This document shows, one piece after another, positions 19,038 through 30,043 of a stretch of 35,602 nucleotides of DNA. Origin of the DNA: Verrucomicrobiota bacterium (GTDB taxonomy: Bacteria; Verrucomicrobiota; Verrucomicrobiia; Limisphaerales; JAJOIW01); NCBI GenBank assembly GCA_021209225.1, contig JAJOIW010000041.1, positions 1 to 35,602 on the forward strand, written 5' to 3'. The position numbers and the translations under genes were made by a program. Under the pieces are notes generated by a model that saw only the letters and a program-made list of their open reading frames with translations, searched no databases and was not told the origin of the DNA. The stretch's first letter is position 1; every line of letters starts with the position of its first letter.

Positions 19038-21173
19038 CTAGACTATTTCTACCGGGACCTCCGGAAGGGAGTCCAGAAACATCTGACCATACTTCTTGGT
19101 CAGTATGCGGTTATCCAACACAACAACTATACCTTTGTCTGTCGATGAACGGATCAATCGCCCAAATCCCTGCCGGAATTTCAAAACCGCTTCAGGAAGT
19201 GAATACTCGAAAAAAGGATTGCCACCACGTGCTTCAATAAATTCAAGTTTTGCTTCAATGAGCGGGTGATCGGGCACAGAAAATGGGAGTCGCGTCAGAA
19301 TGACATTGCTCAAGGCCTCACCGGGGACGTCCACTCCCTGCCAGAAGCTATCAAGTCCAAAAAGCACGGATTTACCGTTGGATTTGAATAATTCCAGCAT
19401 TGTCGAGCGAGGTGTTCCACGCCCTTGAATTAAACAGGGAAAACCAGCTGATTCAATCTCACCCTGGATCCTATCCGCCACCCGATTCAGCAGATGGGAA
19501 CTGGTGAAAAGCACAAATGCTTTCCCCCCGGTCATCGATACAAAATGCGTGATCCACCTCCCCAGTTCAGTGGAATATTCGCGGGATCGCGGGTCCGGCA
19601 TCTGCTGAACTACATAAAGTTTTGCCTGCCGGGCATAATCAAATGGAGAACCCACTTGAGCGCATTCCAGCCGGGCAGCTCCGATGCGGTTGCAGAAATA
19701 CCGCAAACCCCGCCCAATGGATTTGTTGCCGGATGGAAAAACCGAATCAGTCCCAATGGACTTTTCTTCAGTGGTCGACAATGTGGCAGACGTCATCACA
19801 ACGGATGTCCCCGACAGGAATAACCGCGCCTTCAAAAATTCTGCAATGTCCGCGGGTGCCGAATTCAGGCTGAAATTCTTCTGATGCCGGCCCGTCCGCT
19901 CCACCCAATACACAAAATTCGATGGCTCCTGGCGCAGAAAATCCACCAGAAGTTTCTGAATTTCCAGCAGCCTTTTTTTTGCTTCCTGAATCTCCTCCGC
20001 CCAGGACCTCTCATCTGAAGCCTGAACGAGTTCCTGGAGCTCCGCACAGAGGTGATGGATATCCAGACTGAGTGAATCAGCCACAAGTTCCGGTCGCCGG
20101 ATACGGATTTCTTTCCACATTCTGGACTCCATCTCCCCATCGTCTCCGGATGTTGAGGCCGGGGTCGAGTCCCGATCTCCAGCCAGAGCATCACACGCCT
20201 CCTCAACTGCGGAAAAAAAATGGTCCACCGATTCCAGCAGATCAGAAACCTTTCGTGTGATGGATGTTTCGGTTGTAGCCGTGACCAGGCCTTTGAGCGT
20301 CCTGGGGTTCCAAAGCCGATGCAATGTATATCGGACATGCCCACTGGTCAGACTCATTCCCACATGCTTTGATGCCACGGATTCAACAGTGTGGGCCTCA
20401 TCAAAAATCACAAAATCATTCTTGAAAAGTATGCCCTCCGCATTGCGTTCCTCCTGGATCCCACCCAGATGAACAAAAAATAAAGTATGATTGAGCACCA
20501 GCACATCTGAAGAAAGGATCTGTGAACGGACCGCCTGGTAATGGCATTGGCCATTCTCATCCGCAAATCTCGTTCCTGCACCACACTTTCTGGGGGCACA
20601 TATCCCACGCTCCGAACAAACCTGCGCCCATACTTTGGAATCCGGCTCAATTGCCAAATCCGATAAACTCCCATCCTCAGATGATTTGGACCATTCATAT
20701 ATCCGTTGCAGTTCGAGAATCTCTGAGGTGGTGAAAATGCGGTCCGCCATGCGGCGGGCCCGATGCAACCGCAATCGACAAAGGTAATTCTGACGTCCTT
20801 TGAGCAATAAAAACTGGAATGGGATTTCAAGCAATTCCTGCAGGAGCGGAAGGTCCTTGAAGCAGAGTTGTTCCTGAAGATTGATGGTATTGGTCGAGAT
20901 GATGGCCTTGCGACCCGCCTGCTTGGCATAAAGAATGGATGGGACGAGATATGCGAGGCTCTTGCCGACGCCCGTTCCAGCTTCAACCACGAGATTCCTC
21001 CTGGCTACAAGTGCCTCAGCCACTTTCACCGCCATCGATTGTTGCTGGGGGCGGTATTCAAACACCTTGAACCGCGACAATGGGCCGGTCGGAGAAAAGA
21101 AATGACGCACATTCTCAATCAGGTCATCCCCACCCGTTTTCTCTGCTCCATCAAACTCATTCAATCGAATCAT
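19038..21173 (-). CDS. dinG: DinG/XPD-family ATP-dependent DNA helicase
   Basis: EYRPQQQSMAVKVAEAL, Walker A EAGTGVGKSLAYLVPSI, four-Cys cluster VCSERGICAPRKCG...GQCHYQ, FVIFDEAHTVE, FGLDSFWQGVDVPGEALSNVILTRLPFSVPDHP, KFRQGFGRLIRSSTDKG. Confidence 0.88.
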   Translation of the reverse strand: MIRLNEFDGAEKTGGDDLIENVRHFFSPTGPLSRFKVFEYRPQQQSMAVKVAEALVARRNLVVEAGTGVGKSLAYLVPSILYAKQAGRKAIISTNTINLQEQLCFKDLPLLQELLEIPFQFLLLKGRQNYLCRLRLHRARRMADRIFTTSEILELQRIYEWSKSSEDGSLSDLAIEPDSKVWAQVCSERGICAPRKCGAGTRFADENGQCHYQAVRSQILSSDVLVLNHTLFFVHLGGIQEERNAEGILFKNDFVIFDEAHTVESVASKHVGMSLTSGHVRYTLHRLWNPRTLKGLVTATTETSITRKVSDLLESVDHFFSAVEEACDALAGDRDSTPASTSGDDGEMESRMWKEIRIRRPELVADSLSLDIHHLCAELQELVQASDERSWAEEIQEAKKRLLEIQKLLVDFLRQEPSNFVYWVERTGRHQKNFSLNSAPADIAEFLKARLFLSGTSVVMTSATLSTTEEKSIGTDSVFPSGNKSIGRGLRYFCNRIGAARLECAQVGSPFDYARQAKLYVVQQMPDPRSREYSTELGRWITHFVSMTGGKAFVLFTSSHLLNRVADRIQGEIESAGFPCLIQGRGTPRSTMLELFKSNGKSVLFGLDSFWQGVDVPGEALSNVILTRLPFSVPDHPLIEAKLEFIEARGGNPFFEYSLPEAVLKFRQGFGRLIRSSTDKGIVVVLDNRILTKKYGQMFLDSLPEVPVEIV

Positions 21174-21344
21174 CCAGTCTCTGCCAGGTCACCATCTTAT
21201 CGCCTGCAATGCAGCCGACAACTCACAATTTTCTCCCCGATTCCCAGCTTGGTAGTCAGCCCGGAATCTGCCCCAATCAGATTTTATCGGAATTATTACT
21301 GCCAGGAATTGCCGGATCAAAATGAAATAGATAGCTTCCTGGCT

Positions 21345-22352
21345 ATGAAAGCCGCATTTATCCGATCCAAAGGTCCGGTTGACAACCTGGAAGTGGGCGA
21401 ATTTCCAAATCCTGAGCCGGGAAATGACGAGGTTGTCATACGGGTTGTGATTTCCGCCGTCAATCCAATCGATGTCTATATCCGAAGTGGAATGGCTCTC
21501 ATGAACGTTCCCATGCCTTTTATTCCGGGTTGCGATTTTTCCGGAGTGATTGAATCAGTCGGAAACCAGGTCCAGGGATGGTCCGCAGGCGATCGCGTGT
21601 GGGGATCCAATCAGGGATTACTCGGAAGACAAGGAACTCTGGCTGAAAAAGTGGTTTGCCATCCACAATTTATTTATCCGATTCCTGATGGGGTCACTTT
21701 TGAATCCGCCGCAGCAGGCGGTTTGGTGGGAATTACTGCCGCTATCGGACTATTCCAGAAGGCACAATTGATGTCCGGCGAAAGTATATTTGTCTCTGGA
21801 GGGGGCGGGGCTATTGGCTCCACTGTTATCCAGATGGCACGTGCCGTGGGTGCACATGTCGCTGCCACCTCATCTTCCGATGAAAAAGTTCGTGAATGCA
21901 CCGGGCTTGGCGCCCGATTTGTTCAAAAATATACAGATCCTGGTTGGATGGATGCCATCCGCCATGCCGTCCCCGCCGGGTTTGATGTTCTCTGGGAAAC
22001 ATCCCGCTCGCCCAACTTCGATGCACTTGTCTCATTGGCTGCCGACAATGCGAGACTTGTCCTGATGGCCGGACGTGATGCCAGACCCGAATTCCCGGTC
22101 GGGCCATTTTACGTCAAAGGATGTGCCTTGTTCGGATTTGCCATGTTCAAATCCCCCCCTCACCAGCAACGCGAAGCCGCTCATTTAGTCAATGACCTCA
22201 TGGCTCATGGAAAACTGCTGCCAAAAATCGCCGCACATTTCTCCCTTCATGAGGCCGCCAATGCCCACTCACTCCAGGAATCCATGACCCTCAACCCATC
22301 ACCAAACTCACCCACAGGAAAAATCCTCGTTCACATCAGCGACACATTATAA
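21345..22352 (+). CDS. NAD(P)H:quinone oxidoreductase, zinc-independent MDR family
   Basis: MKAAFIRSKGPVDNLEVGEFPNPEPGNDEVVIRVVISAVNPIDVYIRSG, PFIPGCDFSGVIESVG, IFVSGGGGAIGSTVIQMARAVGAHVAATSSS. Confidence 0.88.
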   Translation: MKAAFIRSKGPVDNLEVGEFPNPEPGNDEVVIRVVISAVNPIDVYIRSGMALMNVPMPFIPGCDFSGVIESVGNQVQGWSAGDRVWGSNQGLLGRQGTLAEKVVCHPQFIYPIPDGVTFESAAAGGLVGITAAIGLFQKAQLMSGESIFVSGGGGAIGSTVIQMARAVGAHVAATSSSDEKVRECTGLGARFVQKYTDPGWMDAIRHAVPAGFDVLWETSRSPNFDALVSLAADNARLVLMAGRDARPEFPVGPFYVKGCALFGFAMFKSPPHQQREAAHLVNDLMAHGKLLPKIAAHFSLHEAANAHSLQESMTLNPSPNSPTGKILVHISDTL

Positions 22353-22529
22353 ATACTTCCTACTCACCCATGCCTGTGAAAAAAATGAACCACCCCATCC
22401 CTGAGGTGGCGAAAAGATTGATTTAAAATTCTCAACATTTATCGAGAACCGCGCTGCACAGACCCATCACGATATAAATAATAACTGTGCCATGGACATT
22501 CCAATATCACACCCGCAACATCAGTTTCT

Positions 22530-23564
22530 TTATCGTTGTGCTTCATCGAATAACCTTCCAACTATGGGCAGGTCTGAAAGTAATGGAACTTTAGATGGCT
22601 CAGTGGGCCGCCCGAACTTATCCACATACCTCTTGACCGCCTCGCGGTGAATCTCCGGTATTTCCTTCAAATAGGACTCATCAGTCCCCACTGGCCCCTG
22701 GAAAATGATTTCGCCAGATCTCTCTTTCACCGTCAGTTCAACTTCCCCATCTTTACCGGATATAGTGACCATCCTCTGGCCATCGTTAAACATTCTCGTC
22801 TTCTGCATGCCCGATGGCGAGGGCATCGTCTGATTAATTTGCTTATTAAGAATTTTCCCCAACGCATCCATGGGAACAGTGGGATCAACCTCCAATCGAA
22901 TGGGATTGCCTGATGATTTATCCAAAAGCAAGGATTGAACTTCTGATGGATCCTCCCTCCATACCGGCGCCTGAAACTCTGAATCCACAACAAAACTCTT
23001 CTCCTCCAATTGAACAACGACAACCTCGGGCCTCGCCTGCCGGATATAGTGCACCTTCACGCTGGCCCCAGCATCAAATGTCGATAACAAAGAAATAAGA
23101 TGTTCTTTATTGATCAGAATCTGATCATCTATATGTGTCAATATATCAAATTGCTGAATGCCAGCTTTTGATGCCGGAGAGTTCTCCAGCACCCTCTCAA
23201 CAAGAACTCCGGAATTTTTGCGGATTTTCAATTGGGAACGAAGCGCTGGACTCAAATCACTCAACAAAACTCCAAGGTAAATCCTTGTCTCCTCCATCTT
23301 ACTGGCCGCACCTGCTGAATTGTATACTTCATCTACATAATACACCACATTTCCGGCCACATGGATTCCAGCCCCCTCCAATCCCTCACTTATATTTATC
23401 TTCCCTGGCTGAAGACTATGCACATCCGGCCTTGTTATCCCGTCAGACTGCCCAAGGACCCATGAACCACTCAGAATCGGGTTCAGCACCATGAGACTCA
23501 CGAACCCGCGGGCCAGTATCGTCCCAACTGCAGATTTCCATACTTTCCAATTATTTGTATTCAT
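22530..23564 (-). CDS. Exported PDZ-domain protein
   Basis: YLGVLLSDLSPALRSQLKIRKNSGVLVERVLENSPASKAGIQQFDILTHIDDQILINKEHLISLLSTFDAGASVKVHYIRQ; hydrophobic N-terminus. Confidence 0.8.
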   Translation of the reverse strand: MNTNNWKVWKSAVGTILARGFVSLMVLNPILSGSWVLGQSDGITRPDVHSLQPGKINISEGLEGAGIHVAGNVVYYVDEVYNSAGAASKMEETRIYLGVLLSDLSPALRSQLKIRKNSGVLVERVLENSPASKAGIQQFDILTHIDDQILINKEHLISLLSTFDAGASVKVHYIRQARPEVVVVQLEEKSFVVDSEFQAPVWREDPSEVQSLLLDKSSGNPIRLEVDPTVPMDALGKILNKQINQTMPSPSGMQKTRMFNDGQRMVTISGKDGEVELTVKERSGEIIFQGPVGTDESYLKEIPEIHREAVKRYVDKFGRPTEPSKVPLLSDLPIVGRLFDEAQR

Positions 23565-23608
23565 ATCATCAATATACAGATTTCAATTAAATTTTTCAGT
23601 TCACTATA

Positions 23609-24172
23609 TCAATAAACCCGGGCAGATCTGAATCTCAGGGCCTGAAGAGGAATGGAAACTTCGATGGGTGTCTCCCCGATTTCATTGGGAATCCAATAAC
23701 GCGCATATCCAATCTGACGCGTCAATTCCACCGGATGGTCAGAAAAGTCTCCACTTGTTAAATACTGCCGGTCTTCAAAAACCACCCCTTCAACCAGGGA
23801 GTAAAGTGAAGCGGAGTCAGGATCACCCACGACATCATATTCCTCATGGATTGAAGCTGTTTCGGAGCCAGTCTCACTCGCGGCAATTTCCGATGTTATT
23901 GTCGATTCCAATTCCCCACTGCCCTCAAACATCACAGCCATCAGCCACACAATTCCTATGAGCAATGAAGTTCCAATCGTGGCGCGTTTCCATTGAGTCA
24001 ATCCCATCCAGAAATTCTGTATATCTACAAGAAAAGGATTGGTTTCACGCCGGGTTGAGTGCCCAAAATGCCTTGGGATATTTTTCAGACGTTGTTGGGA
24101 TTCCTCAGACAAGGCACACGGAATCATGTGGCTCAATCGCGACTCGATATCATTTAGTGGTTCAGGTTCCAT
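23609..24172 (-). CDS. Single-TM protein, candidate anti-sigma factor
   Basis: Central TM RATIGTSLLIGIVWLMAVMF; 12 nt downstream of the ECF sigma gene; no recognisable zinc-binding anti-sigma motif. Confidence 0.55.
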   Translation of the reverse strand: MEPEPLNDIESRLSHMIPCALSEESQQRLKNIPRHFGHSTRRETNPFLVDIQNFWMGLTQWKRATIGTSLLIGIVWLMAVMFEGSGELESTITSEIAASETGSETASIHEEYDVVGDPDSASLYSLVEGVVFEDRQYLTSGDFSDHPVELTRQIGYARYWIPNEIGETPIEVSIPLQALRFRSARVY

Positions 24173-24184
24173 GGTGATGAAAAA

Positions 24185-24757
24185 TTATTTATTCCGGATG
24201 TCGGGGATGGCTGCTTCATCCAGCTGGATTCTGATTTTTTCCAGTCCATATCGGTACAGCGAGGTGACGGAATTCTGACTGTATCCCAGAACTTCAGCAA
24301 TTTGCTGGAATGTCAGATGTCCCCATATTTTGAGAACGATGACTTCCCGATACCTGGTGTCTATACTGTCCAAAGCTTTGACTAAATGCTCCATGGATTC
24401 TCTTCGAGCCGGATCCGCATCAAACCATTCACTTGAAATGGAATGGACATCCTCAATACTCACCCCTTCACGACGCTGCCTTCGACAAAACGATCGGTAT
24501 CGATCAATGGCACCACGTCGAATCCGAATTATCGCCGCTTTGACCCGATCCTCATCCTGAAGCTGTCCTTTTACCCAGAATTTCCAGACATGAACCAAGG
24601 CATCCTGAAGAACGTCCTCCGCTTCTGATTCCAGCCGGCACTGATGCCTCGCATAAAGCAGAAGGGAGGCACTGTGGTCTTCCAGCCACTTCTCCCAGTC
24701 GTGCAACCCTGATGCCCGGTCGGTTTTCATCTCAGAAGGATGTCCACTCACACCCAA
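24185..24757 (-). CDS. ECF-type RNA polymerase sigma factor
   Basis: Region 2 LESEAEDVLQDALVHVWKF; region 4 LDSIDTRYREVIVLKIWGHLTFQQIAEVLGYSQNSVTSLYRYGLEKIR. Confidence 0.88.
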   Translation of the reverse strand: MGVSGHPSEMKTDRASGLHDWEKWLEDHSASLLLYARHQCRLESEAEDVLQDALVHVWKFWVKGQLQDEDRVKAAIIRIRRGAIDRYRSFCRRQRREGVSIEDVHSISSEWFDADPARRESMEHLVKALDSIDTRYREVIVLKIWGHLTFQQIAEVLGYSQNSVTSLYRYGLEKIRIQLDEAAIPDIRNK

Positions 24758-24829
24758 TCTGCGTCACACACTCCCTCGTTTGAGAAAATTTCTGAAAAAT
24801 TCTCCAACCAGAGGATTCAGAAAGCACAC

Positions 24830-26403
24830 TTATGGAGTCAATCGGGATTCTTTCCTCGGAAACAATGGGATCGGATCGCCCACTTGATGCCCTCCCTGTA
24901 ATTGCCCCCATTTCAAAGCTCCAAACTGGGGATAGGGTTCCACCATAGCCAGCTGCTGGCGGATTTTTTCCGACGTGTTGGGCAGAACTGGTGCAATCAG
25001 AGCGCCTATCACCCGAACGGATTCCACCGTATTATAAAGAATCTCCTCCAACCGGACCGCCTGGCCAGCATCCTTGGCCAACTTGAATGGCGCTGTCTGG
25101 TCGATATACTGGTTCACCCGTGTCACAAACCCCCAGATTGTCTGCAGCGCCGCCTGAAATTTTCAGGCTTTGATAGTTTTCCGCGTGCGACTGAGATTGC
25201 GTGCTCCGCATCTGCTTTCAAATCATCATGCACCGCTGAAAGCACTCCACCCCGATATCTCCTGATCATGGACAAAGAACGGTTCACCAGGTTGCCCAAT
25301 CCATTGGCCAACTCACCGGAATACCTCGCCTCAAATCCATTGTCCGTCCAATTGCCATCCGGACCAAGATCGAGTTCACGTATGCAATAAAAGCGAAATG
25401 CGTCCAGACCCCATTCTTCAATGACCTTCACCGGGTCGACAATATTGCCTGTTGTCTTGCTGATTTTCTGCCCCTCCTTCTGCCACCATCCATGAACTGT
25501 GATTTGCCGGGGCATCGGCAATCCCATAGCTTTTAACATGATCGGCCAGTAAACCGCATGAAACTTGATGATGTCCTTGCCAACCACATGGTGATCCGCA
25601 GGCCATAACTCCACTCCAGGCTTCCCGGAACAATCCAACCCCAACGCGCCACAAACAACAGGATCCCCCAGAACCGCAGGAATCGTCACATAGTTCGAAA
25701 GCGCATCAAACCAGACATAAGTCACGTAATCCCCATCAAATGGCAGGGGAATCCCCCAGTTCAATCGGCTCAGAGGCCGTGTGATACACAGATCCTCCAG
25801 TTCCTGGCTCCTCAGAAATCCCAATACCTCATTCCGCCGGTATTCAGGGTAGATAAAGTCCGGGTGCGCCTCAATATGCTCAATAAGCCATTCCTGATGC
25901 CTCCCCAGCCGGAAATAATGGTTGGTTTCAGTCAACTCGACCACTGGCGCAAATATCTCATCAAACTCTCCTGATTCGTTCCTGTCCCTGTCCGTTAAAA
26001 ATGTTTCCTGCCGGGTGGAGTAATATCCCCGATACTCCGAGGTATAAAAATGCCCCTCAGCCTGGAGTTTGTTCAGAATGGCCTGCACCACCTGTTTGTG
26101 ACGGGACTCCGAGGTCCGTACAAAATCGTCGTGACTTAACTCCAGCCTCTCCGTGAATGCCCGCCAATCCACCGCCAGCCTGTCACAATATTCCTGCGGA
26201 TCCAGCCCATGATCCTCCGCTGCCTGCTGCACCTTTTGCCCATGCTCGTCCAGTCCCGTGAGAAAAAATGCTTCCAATCCCTCCATTTTCCGACTCCGGA
26301 CCAACACATCCGTCCAGATCTTTTCATAGGCATGTCCTAAATGCGGTTGCCCATTCACATAATCTATCGCCGTTGTCGCGTAAAATTTTTTGCCCATCCG
26401 CAC
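24830..26403 (-). CDS. metG: Methionyl-tRNA synthetase; frame broken by an apparent 1-nt deletion in the AAATTTT run 25157-25163
   Basis: KKFYATTAIDYVNGQPHLGHAYEKIWTDVLVRSRKMEG..., KISKTTGNIVDP (KMSKS equivalent); after adding one base the frame runs SKPE(K/N)FQAALQTIWGFVTRVNQYIDQTAPFKLAKD. Confidence 0.92.
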
Positions 26404-26604
26404 CCCATTCTAGCCAGTTATCCCACCACTGAAAATAAAATACCTCAGTAATTTCTCTTCATTTCCACCCACTTTCGCCGCTTCCTCATTGGATATTTCT
26501 TACCAAAATGTTTGATTGAGAAAACAATCCAGAAGAATATGCCATTGACAAAGCTTTCTCAGCAGAGCACTATCTCAGACAAAGTGATTCAATCAGGAGT
26601 AAAC

Positions 26605-27443
26605 ATGAAATTGGTTCGATCAGCACCACTAGCAGTTGTCGCAATGTGCGTAGGTCTCTCATTGACCGTCAGCACATTCGACGCCCAAGCCCAATATAAA
26701 CAGAATATGGCCTTCGTTCGCGCTATCGAAGGCTCAGCCACCTATAACGACGGTGCCAAATCTGGAAGTGTAACCCGCGGACTGTTCCTCCATCAGGATG
26801 CCCGGATCACCACCAGTGCAGGTTCATATGTCGATCTATTCCTCGGTGAAAACGGTCCATTTGTCAGAGTCACGGAAAGCTCCAATCTGACTCTCGATCG
26901 CCTCGCTTTCCGTGAAACAGGTGAGGAAATCGTAGTCGAAACCAGCCTCAACCTGCGCAAAGGTCGTATTCTTGGTCAAGTCAAGAGAACTTCCCCAGCT
27001 AGTCGTTATGAGGTCGTGACACCTACCATGGTCGCAGGAATACGTGGCACCGACTACGACATTTCCGCCGATGGAACCACAAAAATTTATGATGGCACCG
27101 CTGTTGTTGCCTATTCCCTCGATGGCCAAGTCCCAACTTTCCTGGTCAACGCAGGATTTAAATTCGACCCAGCCACCCAGCAGGTAGTTCCCATGACACG
27201 AATTTGGACGGCTTCTTCCCGGAGTTCCCCGACCTGACGTTAGAGGAATGGCAACTCATCACCAATAACGGAAACGCACGTTTCCGCCCAGAAGGTACTC
27301 CTGGACCAACTACCCCAACCTCCGTGCTCAATCAAGCAAGGTTGATCGATACGGATCCGGGGACAAGTTTCATCTCCCCCATTCAGGATGTGAAATCAAC
27401 TACAGAAACCACAGAACACGGCGATCCAGTTGGAGACCGTTGA
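26605..27443 (+). CDS. FecR-domain exported protein; frame broken by an apparent 1-nt deletion near 27200-27205
   Basis: SD AGGAG upstream of ATG 26605; signal peptide; VRAIEGSATYND...VTRGLFLHQDARITTSAGSYVDLFLGENGPFVRVTESSNLTLDRL...GRILGQVKRTSPASRYEVVTPTMVAGIRGTDYDIS; continues in the next frame LDGFFPEFPDLTLEEWQLITNNGNARFRPEG. Confidence 0.85.
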
Positions 27444-27476
27444 TTCCCAGTTCCTCCCTGATTTTGAAATGATCTG

Positions 27477-27506
27477 ACTCCGGAATTTTATTCCGGAGTT
27501 TTTTTT
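27477..27506 (+). terminator. Intrinsic terminator between FecR gene and cyclase
   Basis: Perfect 10-bp inverted repeat ACTCCGGAAT-TTT-ATTCCGGAGT followed by T8 (27499-27506, sharing one T with the stem). Confidence 0.9.
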
Positions 27507-29965
27507 GTGAATATGTTTCAGATGAAGAAACTGGATAAATCTGTAACTCAGGCGTTGTGGATTGCCATAGCTACTCTGGTGATTCTGGGTGGACTCACAT
27601 ATCTTCAACTGCAGCAAACCGGTTTTCGCCCCATGGAAAGGCTTGAAAACCTTACATTTGACTGGCGTGTCAAGTCAGCACCATTGAATCCAGACCTGGT
27701 TTCAACCAATCTCGCCATGATTTTCCTCGATGATCACACCGCTGAAGTTCTTGGAACCGGGGTTCTGGGAAGTCATCGAAACTACGGTCAATATCGCACC
27801 GGATTACCAGTTCCCCGTTATATCCATGGAGATTTCCTTGATCTCATTCAAAATGCTGAACCGGGTCTCATCTGTTATGATATTCTATTTCCCGATCGTC
27901 GTGATGACCATCCCAGTTTCTCTCTGCCAGGCGGAGGCATTATCGCTTCAGATGAAATTTTCGCAAATGATCTGCTCACTGCAGGCAATGTCGTCCTGGC
28001 CATGACCGATGGACTGCTTCCCGATATTCTTTTCCGCGATGCCTGCTACCAGATTGGACACATTTCTGCCGAACCTGACTTTGATGGAATCCTTCGACGC
28101 ATTAAACCCATCCAGAAAGCGAAAGTTTGGCATGAGATCTTTGAAATCATGATCGCTGAAGGCGCCGGGCTCCCCACCGAACAGGCAATCGTGGAAAAAT
28201 CCCGCATCTACTGGCAGGAAAAATCCCCGGATGGATCAACTCCCCAGATCCTATTTGAAATTGAACTCGATGATCAGGGTCGATTTGATGTTCTCAACCC
28301 CAAATTCGATTATGACGGCCAAAGCGATGAATTCGTCGTCAATTCCTTCGGAGGCATCCGATACCATAAACCATTCGAAGAAAAATCCTTCTGGCACATG
28401 GGATTCCTCATGGCAGCAGCCCAAATCAATCTGCAACTGGATAAAGCGGAATTCATGCCCGATTCCCACCAAATCCATATTCCCGACTCACAAGGCAATA
28501 TACTGAAAATCCCTCTGGATGCGGAAAACAATATGGTCATCAATTGGAAACTTCGCATCGATAGCCCACAAATCCCAAAAGCTTCTCTCTCAGATTTTTC
28601 GATTCCACCATGAACAGCCCAGGGTTCTTTGAAATGTGGAAAAATAAAAGCATTCTGTTGGGCTCCAACGCGAGCGGCAACAACCTGCGCGACATCGCCT
28701 CAACACCAGTCAGCCCGAAAGATTTCGCCATGATGACCCATCTGAATATCGCCAATAGCCTCATCAACAGATCTTTCATCCACTCCACTTCAAACCCGGC
28801 AACACTTTGCATTACAGCTTTCGCCATCCTGATCGCCTCAATATTGTCTCTCCAGCTCAAAGGACCATGGGACTCCATTCTTCTGCTGATCATTGCCTCG
28901 ATCTACACAGCCTTTGCCTTTATTTCCTACTCCCGCTGGGGCTTATGGATACCTGTCGCCATGCCAGTCGTGGGAGGCCTCGGACTAACTCACATCCTCA
29001 ATGTCGCTAACCGAGCCGCTCAGGAACAAAAGGAAAAAAGCCGCATCCGCAGAATCTTCGGCCAAACAGTTTCTCCCAATGTCGTCAATGTTTTGCTCAA
29101 AGAAGATTCCAGCCAGATCCGCGGCTCATCGGAAATCATCACCACCATCTTTTCAGATATCCGGGGATTCACTGACATGACAGATTCTCTCGAATCCCGA
29201 TCCGTTTCACACGCGGTATCTCTGGGATTAACCGGATCACAAGTGGATGAATTCGTCGAACTCCAGACCAGATCCATGCTCGAAGCCGTCAATGAACACC
29301 TCTCCATACAAGCCGAATCCATCAAAATTTATAACGGCACTCTCGATAAATACATCGGAGATTGTGTCATGGCTTTCTGGGGCGCCCCAACTGCAGACCC
29401 TCTCCATGCTCTCCATTGTGTCTACGCCACCGTTGCATCCCACAAAGCTATGCTCCAAATCAATATCCGCCGCGAATCTCACAATAAAAAACTCCTCAGT
29501 GAAAATCCTCAACGACTGAAAAACGGACTTCTTCCCATCCCTCTCAAACCCATGCTGGATATGGGTGCCGGCATCAATTCAGGAAAGGCTTTGGTCGGAC
29601 TCATCGGATCCACACGCCATATCTCCAATTACACCGTCTTCGGTCGCACTGTAAACCTCGCAGCTCGATTGGAGGGCACATCAGGGCGCGGTCGTATCCG
29701 CATCGGCGAATCCACTCGAAACGACCTCATCAAATCAAACCCGGATTTTAATCAGTGGCTCAAATCCCATCCCCCAACCCTACTCAAAGGTTCAGTGACC
29801 CCATCCCCAGCTATGAAGTGCTCTGGTGGAATATACCCCACTCAGTTGTCCCCATACCTCCAATTCATGAGGATACTTCCTCAAATCAATTCACCAATAC
29901 ATAATCCAATCCGGAACCCTTACCCCCACCTCAAAGTCGAATCCTTTATAAACAGATTCCTCTGA
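27507..29965 (+). CDS. CHASE2-domain class III adenylate/guanylate cyclase; frame broken by an apparent 1-nt deletion at T5 28595-28599
   Basis: CHASE2 N-terminal part (RPMERLENLTFDWRVKSAPLNPDLVSTNLAMIFLDDHT...), then FFEMWKNKSILLGSNASGNNLRDIASTPVSP in the next frame, three TM helices, cyclase motifs FSDIRGFT, LDKYIGDCVMAFWGAP, NYTVFGRTVNLAARLEG. Confidence 0.9.
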
Positions 29966-30043
29966 AATCGGAGCAGAATTCAAATCACCGGACGCAATCG
30001 CACCCAAATATGATCGACCAAATTGACTCAATAAAAATATTCG

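Noticed and set aside
20408-20986. 192-aa ORF overlapping the DinG-like gene in another frame
   Set aside because: Overlaps a conserved helicase on the same strand; composition typical of a shadow ORF.
22388-22410. Weak inverted repeat CCACC...GGTGG between the quinone reductase and PDZ genes
   Set aside because: Only 5 bp stem with a 10-nt loop; too weak to call as a terminator although the minus strand has a T-rich tail.
27507-29965. Separate CHASE2 sensor and cyclase genes joined by an ATGA overlap
   Set aside because: The second ORF starts in the middle of the CHASE2 domain, and one added T gives an uninterrupted domain, so the overlap is coincidental.
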